Shown piece after piece: positions 4,618 through 12,112 of a DNA stretch of 15,041 nt. Each line of letters opens with the position of its first letter. The stretch's first letter is position 1. The notes beneath the pieces were generated by a model. It did no database searches. It was not told where the DNA came from and was given only the letters and a program-made list of their open reading frames with translations. A program made the translations under genes and the position numbers. The stretch is from positions 1 to 15,041 of the forward strand of contig JAQGJA010000030.1 in NCBI GenBank assembly GCA_028290805.1, written 5' to 3'. The DNA comes from Alphaproteobacteria bacterium (lineage in GTDB: Bacteria; Pseudomonadota; Alphaproteobacteria; Micavibrionales; SZUA-601).

Positions 4618-7317
4618 TTACTTCTTCTTCAACGCGGCCAGTTCAGCAAACGCATTATATCCCGTAATCGCTTTTGACTTCGGTGCTTCGTCCGGTTTTT
4701 TGAAATCGGTGCGGGGTTTCTTTTTGTGGCTGCGGTCGAAGGCAGGTTTTTCGGCAGCGCGGTCGGCATTTTGCGGGCGCTCGCTGCGGGGGGCGCGTTC
4801 AACGTTTTGGGGACGCTCGGTTCGTGGAGCGGCTTCTTTTTTCTCTTGCGGCAGGCGGACGGGTTTTTTGCGGACGTGGTAGAAGCGGGTGGTTGTTGTT
4901 ACCGCTTCTTCGCCTTCGCCGGTGGTTTCGCTGACGTCATCGAAACGGAAGCCGAGTTCGGCCAGGATGGATTGCACGGTTTCGACGCTGACGCCGATGG
5001 TTGACGCCAAAGCAGGGTCGAATTTGTATTTACCTTCGACGGCGCCATCAAAGACGGCGGAGTTAAGGCGTTCGACCATATCAACGCGGACGCAGGTTTT
5101 GCCGAAGGCGGGGAAACCCATGGCGCTGTAAAAAGCGGTGCTGGCATTTTCCGGCGCAGCCATGGAGACATTGCCGGATTTGGGCAATGGCGTTGCGCTG
5201 ATATCGCCGTTGTTGAACAAACGCCACAGCACGGCTTTCAAATGTAGCGCGGCGGGTTTTAGGATGTCTTTCTGGTACACGTAATACGCGCCCAGACGGA
5301 TGCCGAGTTTATTGAGGGCAGGGCGTTCTTCTTTTTCCAGCCCGGTCAGCAATTCGGTCAATTCGCTGCGCAGCATTAATCCCGTGCGTTCGTAAAGCTG
5401 GAAGGCCAGGCCTTTGCCGGTGCCTTTTATCTCGGCGTCGCGCAATGCCACCAGCGGCGCAAAATGTTTTTCCGATTGCTCGTTAAGCCATGCTTCCAAA
5501 CGGGCGAGCACGATTTTATTCTGCGGCTCGTCCAGCAATTCGGTATGCAGCAAACGGATTTTCGGCTGATAGAAATTCGTGCCCTTGACCAATTGCGCGA
5601 TGGGGAAATTGTCTTCGCCGCGGCGCCATAAAATATGGCCGGCATCATCCAGTGAAAAGGCGGCGGAAACCTGTTGCGGGAAAACGCTGATGGCATCCTG
5701 CAACGGTTCTTTCAGCACGGCGCGGGCGGTGCGCATGACGGCGTCCCCATCTGCGTTCAACAATGTTTCTTCAGCCATAAAATGCCATCCTTGCAAGCGG
5801 CCAATGACGTGGCCTTCGACGATTACGGTGCCGTCATTTTTGACGCCCCCAAGCAGCTTATCGCGACTCGCCAGCCCGCGCAACAGAGAGGAGGTGCGTT
5901 TATCGACAAAACGCTGGGTCAGGCGTTCATGCAGGGCATCGGACAGTTTATCTTCGATCAGGCGCGAGACGGCCTGCCAATGCTCAGCATCCTTCAGCCA
6001 TTCACGGATATGCGTGATATAGGTCCAGGTGCGGATATAGGCGATGCGGTTAAGCAACGTGTCCAGGTCACCGTCATAACGGTCCAGGCGCTTGATCTGT
6101 TCGCTGTACCAGTCTTCGGGCAGGATATAGGGGGGCTGTGAGACGAAAAGGTAAATCTGTTCCAGCAGGCGGTGGTGCTCGTCGATCAGCGTCTTGCGGA
6201 AATCGGGAATGGCGCAGACCTCCCATAACAGGCGCACCATATCGCGGGATGAGGCAATACTGCGGATTTTTGGATTGCGCGATAAAGCCTGCAGCGCCAG
6301 ATGGTCGTCGGCCTGGCGGGCGGGGGTGAAATATTCTTTGGACGGCGTCTCGCTTAAGCTATGCAGCAAGTGATCGATGGAACGGAAATCCAGGTTGGGA
6401 TTGCGCCAGCGCAGTTGCGTGACGCTGTCGAATTGATGGTTTTCGACGGCGTTGACGATTTCGGGCGGGATGGCATCGACGTGATCGGTGACGCCGAACG
6501 TTCCAGGCGAGCGGTAACGCCCGGCGCGGCCTGCTATTTGCGCGACTTCATGCGCGTGTAAACCCCGTGATTTATGGCCGTCGAATTTGCGCATGGCACC
6601 CAGGGCGACATGGTCGATATCCATATTCAACCCCATGCCGATGGCGTCGGTGGCGACCAAATAATCGACCTCGCCCTTCTGGTACATTTCCACCTGGGCG
6701 TTGCGGGTGCGCGGGCTTAGTGCACCCAGGACGATGGCCGCGCCCCCGCGCTGGACACGGATCATCTCGGCCAGGCGATAGACGTCGTTGACGTTAAAGG
6801 CAACAATAGCCGAACGCGGGGGCAGGCGGGTCAACTTGCGGTAGCCATTATAGGTGAGGGCAGAAAAACGCTCACGCGTCTGGATGCGGCAATCGGGGAG
6901 CAGACGTTGAATCATCTGGCGCATGGTCAGACTGCCCAAAAATAATGTTTCCTCCTCGCCGCGGGCGCGCAGCAACCGGTCGGTGAAAATATGCCCGCGC
7001 TCGGAATCGGCGCAAAGCTGGATCTCGTCGACACACAGGAAATCAACGCTGAGGGAGACAGGCATCGCCTCGACCGTGCAGATATAATATTGCGCCAAAG
7101 GGGGGATGATTTTTTCCTCGCCGGTGATCAGGGCGACTTTGCTGCGGCCCTTTAAGGTCACCATCCGGTCGTAATTCTCGCGCGCCAGCAGGCGCAGGGG
7201 AAAACCGATCATGCCGGTCTTATAAGACGCCATGCGCTCGATAGCGTAATAGGTTTTCCCGGTATTGGTCGGGCCGAGCATGGCATAGAGTTGGGTCATG
7301 TACTTAATATACGCCAT
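4618..7317 (-). CDS. SUV3-like superfamily 2 RNA/DNA helicase
   Basis: 899 residues. The N-terminal motor has Walker A GPTNTGKT (15-22), motif II DEIQ (97-100), motif III GSLT (128-131), motif V ATDAIGMGLN (222-231) and motif VI QIAGRAGR (260-267). DEIQ together with GPTNTGKT is characteristic of the SUV3 group, the mitochondrial RNA-degradosome helicase and its alphaproteobacterial relatives. The helical C-terminal core (FDSVTQLRWRNPNLDFRSIDHLL onward) also fits. A long middle region follows, then from about 810 a low-complexity tail rich in Lys, Arg, Pro and Glu, with two 12-residue tandem units (APRTERPQNVER and APRSERPQNADR, 830-853; bases 4759-4830), ending in ALKKK. Such tails often bind RNA or partners; that is inference. 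The start at 7317 has GGAA upstream; the Met at 7299 is an alternative. It is divergent from the exported-protein gene at 7363, with only 45 bp between. Likely role: RNA unwinding in decay or processing. Confidence 0.88.
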   Translation of the reverse strand: MAYIKYMTQLYAMLGPTNTGKTYYAIERMASYKTGMIGFPLRLLARENYDRMVTLKGRSKVALITGEEKIIPPLAQYYICTVEAMPVSLSVDFLCVDEIQLCADSERGHIFTDRLLRARGEEETLFLGSLTMRQMIQRLLPDCRIQTRERFSALTYNGYRKLTRLPPRSAIVAFNVNDVYRLAEMIRVQRGGAAIVLGALSPRTRNAQVEMYQKGEVDYLVATDAIGMGLNMDIDHVALGAMRKFDGHKSRGLHAHEVAQIAGRAGRYRSPGTFGVTDHVDAIPPEIVNAVENHQFDSVTQLRWRNPNLDFRSIDHLLHSLSETPSKEYFTPARQADDHLALQALSRNPKIRSIASSRDMVRLLWEVCAIPDFRKTLIDEHHRLLEQIYLFVSQPPYILPEDWYSEQIKRLDRYDGDLDTLLNRIAYIRTWTYITHIREWLKDAEHWQAVSRLIEDKLSDALHERLTQRFVDKRTSSLLRGLASRDKLLGGVKNDGTVIVEGHVIGRLQGWHFMAEETLLNADGDAVMRTARAVLKEPLQDAISVFPQQVSAAFSLDDAGHILWRRGEDNFPIAQLVKGTNFYQPKIRLLHTELLDEPQNKIVLARLEAWLNEQSEKHFAPLVALRDAEIKGTGKGLAFQLYERTGLMLRSELTELLTGLEKEERPALNKLGIRLGAYYVYQKDILKPAALHLKAVLWRLFNNGDISATPLPKSGNVSMAAPENASTAFYSAMGFPAFGKTCVRVDMVERLNSAVFDGAVEGKYKFDPALASTIGVSVETVQSILAELGFRFDDVSETTGEGEEAVTTTTRFYHVRKKPVRLPQEKKEAAPRTERPQNVERAPRSERPQNADRAAEKPAFDRSHKKKPRTDFKKPDEAPKSKAITGYNAFAELAALKKK

Positions 7318-7330
7318 GGAATTTCCAGGA

Positions 7331-7343
7331 ATAGGCCTATATA
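7331..7343. promoter_or_regulatory. Palindrome and TATATA box in the divergent intergenic gap
   Basis: A perfect 10-bp palindrome ATAGGCCTAT (7331-7340) overlaps a TATATA (7338-7343) readable as a -10 in either direction. It sits near the middle of the 45-bp gap between the helicase start (7317, minus) and the next gene (7363, plus). A dimeric regulator could act on both genes, or this may be two overlapping promoters. No convincing -35 is seen for the plus direction; TTGACT lies on the minus strand just upstream. Confidence 0.3.
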
Positions 7344-7362
7344 GTCAAACCAGAGGTGTTTC

Positions 7363-8778
7363 ATGCGTTTTCCCATTATTCTGTTTTTCCTTGCGGCTCT
7401 TTGCCTTAACTCCCAGGCGCATGCCTTTGGCGCCTCGAGCTGGCAGACCCAGTTGCAGAACGAGATCAAGAAGATCGAAGCGCAATCGCCCGATATTAAG
7501 GCACAAGGGGAAGTGACAACGGAGGAAAGCGGCGGCGTTATCCGCGCCATCCTGCCGACATTGATCGTAACCTCGCCGGATAAATCGCAATGGACCATTC
7601 CATCCATTACCCTGCAGACTAATAATGCCGATGCGCTGACAGGTCCCGTAACCATTACCCTGCCTGCCCAGATCACGCGCCAGAATGCGGGCAAACGCGA
7701 TATCGCCGCGATGGGCATCGGCCAGCAGAATTTAAGCGGCACCTGGAATTTCGCCAGCAACAGCTTTCAAAGCCTGAACGGTAATTTAAAGGCGCTGTCC
7801 TTTAACGATTCCGTGATCCAGTCCAATAGCACCGTATCCGATGTGACAATTGCCGCAACCCGGCCAGATTCAATCGACTTAAGCGCCATCAATATTGCAA
7901 CCGCCGGAGAAAAATCGCGCAGTTCCATTGGCAAATTGACTCTGAAATACAAATTGCCGGGCAATAACGGCCTTTCTTTGCTGCGCATCGTCGGTTTGCT
8001 GAATCCTGCGCTTCTGGTGGCCGAGAACAAGCGTCTGGCGCTGGATGCCACAGCCGAACAGATCAGCCTGACTGATTCCGATAACCAGACCACTACAATG
8101 GAAAAGCTGGTTTCCGCGATTCAGGTAGAAGAAACCGGGAAAAAGGTCACAGGGCATAACCAGTTGCAGGCCTTTATCGTGCACCAGTCACCGGAATCGG
8201 CTTATGGATTCCTGCTGCCGCGCCAGTTGACCATGAACAGCGATATCGACGACCTGCCCGGCGAATTGATTTCCTTTGCACCGGGGATGAGCCTGGCCAT
8301 GGCCAAAGAATCCATGGCGCGGGCAGGAACGCGGATCACTATCCGCGAATTGAACAGCCAGGGTTTCGGCCCGACGGTCATTACCGGTCATGGCAACCTG
8401 AAGGCGAATGGCACAGTGCCGGCCGGTTTTACAGGCAGGATCACATTGAATATTCAGGGCCTGAATGATGCCGTAGCCAGCATGCAGTCGCAATTGCTTA
8501 ACCAGGGCGGCAATAAATCTCTGGCAACCCAGTCGATGCTGGTTACTATGATGCTGCAGGGCATGGCGCGTCAAAACGGCAACCGGTCCGAGTTCATCAT
8601 TGACCTTACCCCGGAAGGGCAGATCCTGGTCAACGGCCAGGATCTGTCCGGCGTTTTGCCGGCGAACAAAGTGCGCCTGCCGACCGAACTTCCTGGCGGC
8701 GGTGCCGCAATTAACCCGCCGACCCAATTGCCGTCACGCTCGGTGCCAGTGGTTCCTGTTACGGAAACAAAGATTTAG
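7363..8778 (+). CDS. Exported (periplasmic) protein of unknown function, possibly DUF2125-like
   Basis: 471 residues with a Sec signal peptide: hydrophobic MRFPIILFFLAALCL and a cleavage site after AHA (19-21). No further membrane segment is apparent, so the mature protein is probably periplasmic or peripherally attached. The body alternates short beta-like segments with polar turns and is rich in Ser, Thr, Asn and Gln. The C-terminal section GHGNLKANGTVPAGFTGRITLNIQGLNDAV (from 342) resembles the repeated strand pattern seen in DUF2125 and AsmA-like envelope proteins; this is tentative. It ends in a Pro/Val-rich tail. Shine-Dalgarno AGAGGTG (7352-7358) precedes the ATG. It lies 84 bp upstream of rpmH, but a candidate promoter in that gap suggests rpmH is transcribed independently. 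Confidence 0.75.
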   Translation: MRFPIILFFLAALCLNSQAHAFGASSWQTQLQNEIKKIEAQSPDIKAQGEVTTEESGGVIRAILPTLIVTSPDKSQWTIPSITLQTNNADALTGPVTITLPAQITRQNAGKRDIAAMGIGQQNLSGTWNFASNSFQSLNGNLKALSFNDSVIQSNSTVSDVTIAATRPDSIDLSAINIATAGEKSRSSIGKLTLKYKLPGNNGLSLLRIVGLLNPALLVAENKRLALDATAEQISLTDSDNQTTTMEKLVSAIQVEETGKKVTGHNQLQAFIVHQSPESAYGFLLPRQLTMNSDIDDLPGELISFAPGMSLAMAKESMARAGTRITIRELNSQGFGPTVITGHGNLKANGTVPAGFTGRITLNIQGLNDAVASMQSQLLNQGGNKSLATQSMLVTMMLQGMARQNGNRSEFIIDLTPEGQILVNGQDLSGVLPANKVRLPTELPGGGAAINPPTQLPSRSVPVVPVTETKI

Positions 8779-8798
8779 CCCGTTCCGCCTTATTTTGG

Positions 8799-8827
8799 TT
8801 GACTCAGGGATAAGAAATCCGTAAAAG
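8799..8827 (+). promoter_or_regulatory. Candidate promoter of the rpmH operon
   Basis: TTGACT (8799-8804, 5 of 6 to the -35 consensus) is separated by 17 bp from TAAAAG (8822-8827, 4 of 6 to the -10). It starts 20 bp after the preceding stop codon, and the transcript would begin about 29 bases before rpmH. A DnaA box, often found near rpmH at bacterial origins, is not evident in the gap. Confidence 0.45.
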
Positions 8828-8862
8828 AAAAGCCGCTTTGAAGAATTTATTGAGTTTTTGAC

Positions 8863-9003
8863 ATGAAACGTACTTACCAGCCCAGCAAAATCCGCCGCAT
8901 CCGCACACACGGTTTCCGCGCCCGCATGGCCACTTCGAACGGACAAAACGTCTTGTCCCGCCGCCGTGCCAAAGGCCGCAAGCGTCTTTGCGTCGTCGCT
9001 TAA
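8863..9003 (+). CDS. rpmH: 50S ribosomal protein L34
   Basis: 46 residues starting MKRTYQPSKIRRIRTHGFRA and ending RRRAKGRKRLCVVA, the near-invariant L34 pattern: Arg/Lys-rich, with the MxTxxGxxVLxxRRAKGRxRL core. L34 sits in the large subunit in contact with 23S rRNA. The length is normal (44-47). Two oddities: the tail has CVVA where many homologues have SA, and no strong Shine-Dalgarno precedes the ATG (only TGAG at 8851-8854). It is the first gene of a run with rnpA, yidD, yidC and engB, the conserved bacterial order. Confidence 0.97.
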   Translation: MKRTYQPSKIRRIRTHGFRARMATSNGQNVLSRRRAKGRKRLCVVA

Positions 9004-9004
9004 T

Positions 9005-9391
9005 GTGGGCCGCGCCCGGTCCTGGTCCAGTTTAAAACAGCGCGCCGACTTTCTCCGCCTCCACCAGCAAGGACAAAAATGGGTAACACCTGCTTTTGTC
9101 ATCCAATTGTCGCGCCGTGAAAACGCGGAAATTCCCCCCAATATCGGCTTTACCGCCACGAAAAAGATCGGTTCGGCCGTGATTCGCAACCGTTGTCGCC
9201 GCCGCCTGCGTGCGGCCTGCGACGATGTGATGGGTGATTTCGCCGCACAGGGCTGTGAATTTGTGATCATTGCCCGGCAGGATGTGCTAACCCGCAATTT
9301 TACGGATCTTGCAAAATATCTGCGCTGGGCTTTACGCAAACTGGGTCTTGAGAAAATAATCAAGGAAAAAAATGATCAACCGGTTGGCTAG
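9005..9391 (+). CDS. rnpA: Ribonuclease P protein component
   Basis: 128 residues from a GTG at 9005, one base after the rpmH stop. The frame is open further upstream to a GTG at 8966 inside rpmH, which would add 13 residues with no family character; there is no ATG near the N-terminus. SLKQRADFLRLHQQGQKW is the usual RnpA N-terminal helix/strand, followed by the central strand FVIQLSRRE and NIGFTATKKIGSAVIRNRCRRRLR, the RNR motif (61-63) with its Arg-rich helix that contacts RNase P RNA. The protein assists the RNA subunit in maturing tRNA 5' ends. The end overlaps the yidD start by 20 bp. Translation probably depends on coupling to rpmH, since no Shine-Dalgarno is evident. Confidence 0.93.
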   Translation: MGRARSWSSLKQRADFLRLHQQGQKWVTPAFVIQLSRRENAEIPPNIGFTATKKIGSAVIRNRCRRRLRAACDDVMGDFAAQGCEFVIIARQDVLTRNFTDLAKYLRWALRKLGLEKIIKEKNDQPVG

Positions 9392-9608
9392 TTTTATCTT
9401 GGTGGGGTTTATTCATTTCTACCGCCTGACATTTTCCTCTTTTATGGGGCGCCAGTGCCGTTTCCTGCCGACCTGTTCCGCTTATGGGCTGGAAGCGATT
9501 CAAAAACATGGGGCCTGGCGGGGAAGCGTGCTGACCGCAAAGCGCCTGTGCAAATGCCATCCATTTGAATCCTTTGGGGGCAAATCGGGCTTTGACCCTG
9601 TACCATAG
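9372..9608 (+). CDS. yidD: Membrane protein insertion efficiency factor YidD
   Basis: 78 residues, the normal size. A short N-terminal amphipathic or membrane-associated helix (ASFILVGFIHFYRLTFSSF) is followed by the diagnostic CRFLPTCSAYGLEAIQKHG, then RLCKCHPF and the final GGKSGFDPVP. The cysteines in CRF..TCS and CKCHP are family-conserved. YidD is thought to assist YidC-dependent insertion of inner-membrane proteins. Shine-Dalgarno AAGGAA (9362-9367) lies inside the end of rnpA, with which the gene overlaps by 20 bp, and yidC follows after 56 bp. Confidence 0.95.
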   Translation: MINRLASFILVGFIHFYRLTFSSFMGRQCRFLPTCSAYGLEAIQKHGAWRGSVLTAKRLCKCHPFESFGGKSGFDPVP

Positions 9609-9664
9609 GCCGCAATTCTGCTAGTTAACAACCATCTAACCTTTCTTTTCCTGATACGGGCCCA

Positions 9665-11470
9665 ATGAAGCATCAACATTACAACCAGCACCACCGTGAC
9701 GATCACCGCCGCCTGCTGATTTTTTTCGCATTGACCGTTGTGGTGATGCTGTTCACCTATTTTTTCCTGCTCAAGCCCCAGGCCGATAAGGCGCGCCAGC
9801 AACAGGGCATGGTCACGGCCGAGCAAAAGAAAAACGCCCCGCTCGGTGCCGCCGCCGCCCAGGACCAGCAACTGAAAGAGGTCGGCGAAGCGCTGAACCG
9901 CACGGCGAAAATCGATATCGACGCGCCCCAGCTTTCAGGTTCCGTTGCTACGACCGGTTTGCGTTTCGACGATTTGGAACTCAAATCCTATTATACATCG
10001 CTCGAGCAAAAAGAGCGTGTGCGTTTATTGGCGCCGAGCGATACCAAGAAAAGCTATTTCGTCGAAATCGGTTTATTGTCCAGCGATGAAAAAATCGCCG
10101 CACCAACCAATAAAACACAATGGAAAGTGGTCTCCGGCGATAAATTGACACCAACCACCCCGGTGACCCTGGAATGGGATAACGGCCAAGGCGTCGTCTT
10201 TACGCGCGTTGTTTCGATGGATGAAAATTATTTGGTGACGGTGACCCAGAATATCACGAATAATACCAAGGAAAAACTCAGCTTTTATCCTTATGGCCTC
10301 GTGTCTCAGGCGCATCACATTCCGGCCAAGGGCGAGAAGATTACGTTTGAGGACGAACCTTCCTCCGTCCAGCATATCGGTCCGATCGGTTACCTGAATG
10401 GTGAGCTTCAGGAAGAAGCGTATAAGGATGTGCAAAAAGCCAAGACTTTTGAATATAAAGACACGACCGGCTGGGTCGGCATTACCAGCAAATATTGGCT
10501 GGTGGCATTATTGCCCCAGGGCAAGGATGTGTTCGATGCGCGCATGACCCATCAGGTCGGCGATCTGAAACAGGATATTTACCAGACCGATCTGCGCGAA
10601 AAAGAACTGGTCGTCGAACCTGGGCAAACGGCGAAAAACGAATTGCGTTTCTTTGCCGGCGCCAAAAAACTCAGCGTGCTGCATAATTACGAGCAAAAGC
10701 TGAATATCGACCGGTTTGATTTGGTCGTTGATTTCGGCCGGCTTTATTTCCTGACCAAGCCGCTTTATTACACGCTGTCCTTTTTGGGCAATTTCTTTCA
10801 CGAAACATTCAAGACGCCGATCAGCTTTGGGTTCGCCTTGCTGGCGATTACGATTTTGCTGCGCCTTTTGACTTTTCCGCTGCAGAATAAATCCTATCGT
10901 TCGATGAACCGCATGAAGGACCTTGCGCCGAAAATGCACGCGTTGAAGGAACAATATGGCGAGGATAAAGCAGGCTTTCAAAAAGCCACGCTGGAACTCT
11001 ATAAATCCGAGAAAATCAATCCGGCCAGCGGCTGTTTGCCCATCCTGATCCAGATCCCCATTTTCTTTGCGCTGTATAAAGTTATTTATATCACGCTGGA
11101 TATGCGCCATGCGCCGTTTCTTGGCTGGATTCATGACCTTGCCGCGCCTGATCCGACCAATGTATTCAACCTGTTCGGATTGCTGCATTTCAATACGCCG
11201 CTTTTCCTGACCATCGGCGCCTGGCCGTTGCTGTATGGTTTCACCATGTGGCTGCAACAGCGTTTGAATCCCCAACCGGAAGACCCGATGCAGAAACAGC
11301 TTTTCGCCATGATGCCCTGGATGTTCGTTTTCATCTTTGCCAAGCTTCCAGCGGGTCTGGTTATTTATTATACCTGGTCCAATATCTTGGGTATTTTTCA
11401 GCAATATACCTTGCGCCGCATGCATGGCAAGCAGCCGGTGAAAACGACAACGGTGGCCGCAAAAAAATGA
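9665..11470 (+). CDS. yidC: Membrane protein insertase YidC (Oxa1 family)
   Basis: 601 residues, typical for Gram-negative YidC. Transmembrane segment 1 is at about 17-36. The large periplasmic domain (about 60-360) contains TGLRFDDLELKSYYTSL and GWVGITSKYWLVALLPQ. The conserved insertase domain (about 373-590) follows: LLAITILLRLLTFPLQNKSY with Arg400 in the hydrophilic groove, the coiled-coil hairpin RMKDLAPKMHALKEQYG, then NPASGCLPILIQIPIFFALYKV and LPAGLVIYYTWSNILGIFQQ. YidC inserts and folds inner-membrane proteins alone or with SecYEG. The first 16 residues hold five histidines (H3, 5, 9, 10, 14) before the first membrane helix, which is unusual. The Shine-Dalgarno is weak. The stop TGA overlaps the engB ATG (ATGA). 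Confidence 0.97.
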   Translation: MKHQHYNQHHRDDHRRLLIFFALTVVVMLFTYFFLLKPQADKARQQQGMVTAEQKKNAPLGAAAAQDQQLKEVGEALNRTAKIDIDAPQLSGSVATTGLRFDDLELKSYYTSLEQKERVRLLAPSDTKKSYFVEIGLLSSDEKIAAPTNKTQWKVVSGDKLTPTTPVTLEWDNGQGVVFTRVVSMDENYLVTVTQNITNNTKEKLSFYPYGLVSQAHHIPAKGEKITFEDEPSSVQHIGPIGYLNGELQEEAYKDVQKAKTFEYKDTTGWVGITSKYWLVALLPQGKDVFDARMTHQVGDLKQDIYQTDLREKELVVEPGQTAKNELRFFAGAKKLSVLHNYEQKLNIDRFDLVVDFGRLYFLTKPLYYTLSFLGNFFHETFKTPISFGFALLAITILLRLLTFPLQNKSYRSMNRMKDLAPKMHALKEQYGEDKAGFQKATLELYKSEKINPASGCLPILIQIPIFFALYKVIYITLDMRHAPFLGWIHDLAAPDPTNVFNLFGLLHFNTPLFLTIGAWPLLYGFTMWLQQRLNPQPEDPMQKQLFAMMPWMFVFIFAKLPAGLVIYYTWSNILGIFQQYTLRRMHGKQPVKTTTVAAKK

Positions 11471-12099
11471 CATTAACACAGCGTCAGATGGAAGAGGGCA
11501 AAGCCCTCTTCGCGCATAAGGCGGATTTCGTCTGGGGCTCGACCACGCCGGGAAGCTGGCCGCGCACGGCTTTCCCCGAAGTTGCCTTTGTCGGCCGATC
11601 CAATGTGGGTAAATCCACGCTGATGAATGCGCTGACCGGGCAGCGCACATTGGCCAAGGTTTCCAAGACGCCGGGCCGCACCCAGCAATTCAATTTCTTT
11701 AACCTGGCCGACCGTTTCATGCTGTTGGATATGCCCGGCTATGGCTATGCCAAGGTCGGCAAAAGGCTGGAAGAAATGTGGTCGGTTATGGCCGATAATT
11801 ATTTCAAGACGCGCGATCAATTACGCCGGCTTTTCATCTTGGTGGACAGCCGCCACGGCTTGAAAGAAAGCGATCTTATGCTGATGGACTGGCTTAACCG
11901 CCTCGCGGTGCCGTATCAGATTATTTTGACTAAGATCGATAAAACGACCCAGGCCGAGTTGGCCGAAGTGCAGGCACAGGTTTCCAAGGAATTGGAAAAA
12001 AACGCGGCGGCCATGCCGGAAATTTTGCTGACCAGTTCGGAAACGAAACAGGGCATCGATATATTGCGCGGCACGATTGCCTCTTTGCGGCATCTGTAA
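11467..12099 (+). CDS. engB: Ribosome biogenesis GTPase EngB (YihA/YsxC)
   Basis: 210 residues. The ATG at 11467 overlaps the yidC stop (ATGA); the frame is open further into yidC, but those residues are shadow sequence. GTPase motifs in order: G1 GRSNVGKS (43-50), G2 TPGRTQ (68-73), G3 DMPGYG (88-93), G4 TKID (155-158), G5 TSS (189-191). The FAFVGRSNVGKS-like approach and the GYGYAKV switch II are specific to EngB within the TrmE-Era-EngA group. EngB acts in late assembly of the 50S subunit. The short leader means translation is probably coupled to yidC. It is followed by rmuC after 13 bp. Confidence 0.96.
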   Translation: MTLTQRQMEEGKALFAHKADFVWGSTTPGSWPRTAFPEVAFVGRSNVGKSTLMNALTGQRTLAKVSKTPGRTQQFNFFNLADRFMLLDMPGYGYAKVGKRLEEMWSVMADNYFKTRDQLRRLFILVDSRHGLKESDLMLMDWLNRLAVPYQIILTKIDKTTQAELAEVQAQVSKELEKNAAAMPEILLTSSETKQGIDILRGTIASLRHL

Positions 12100-12112
12100 C
12101 AAGAGGCAAACG

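Noticed and set aside
8779..8862. Chromosomal origin next to rpmH
   Set aside because: rpmH often lies near oriC in bacteria, but no DnaA-box cluster or dnaA gene is visible, and alphaproteobacterial origins are frequently elsewhere.
11248..11466. Upstream extension of engB inside yidC
   Set aside because: The extra residues have no EngB character, and the ATGA overlap with the yidC stop gives a normal-length protein.
10508..11650. Minus-strand 380-codon frame opposite yidC and engB
   Set aside because: Long only because the opposite strand encodes yidC; the product lacks recognisable domains, and the plus-strand genes are unambiguous.
12077..12112. Upstream TTG start of rmuC inside engB
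   Set aside because: The ATG at 12113 has a proper AAGAGG ribosome site six bases upstream and begins directly before the membrane helix.
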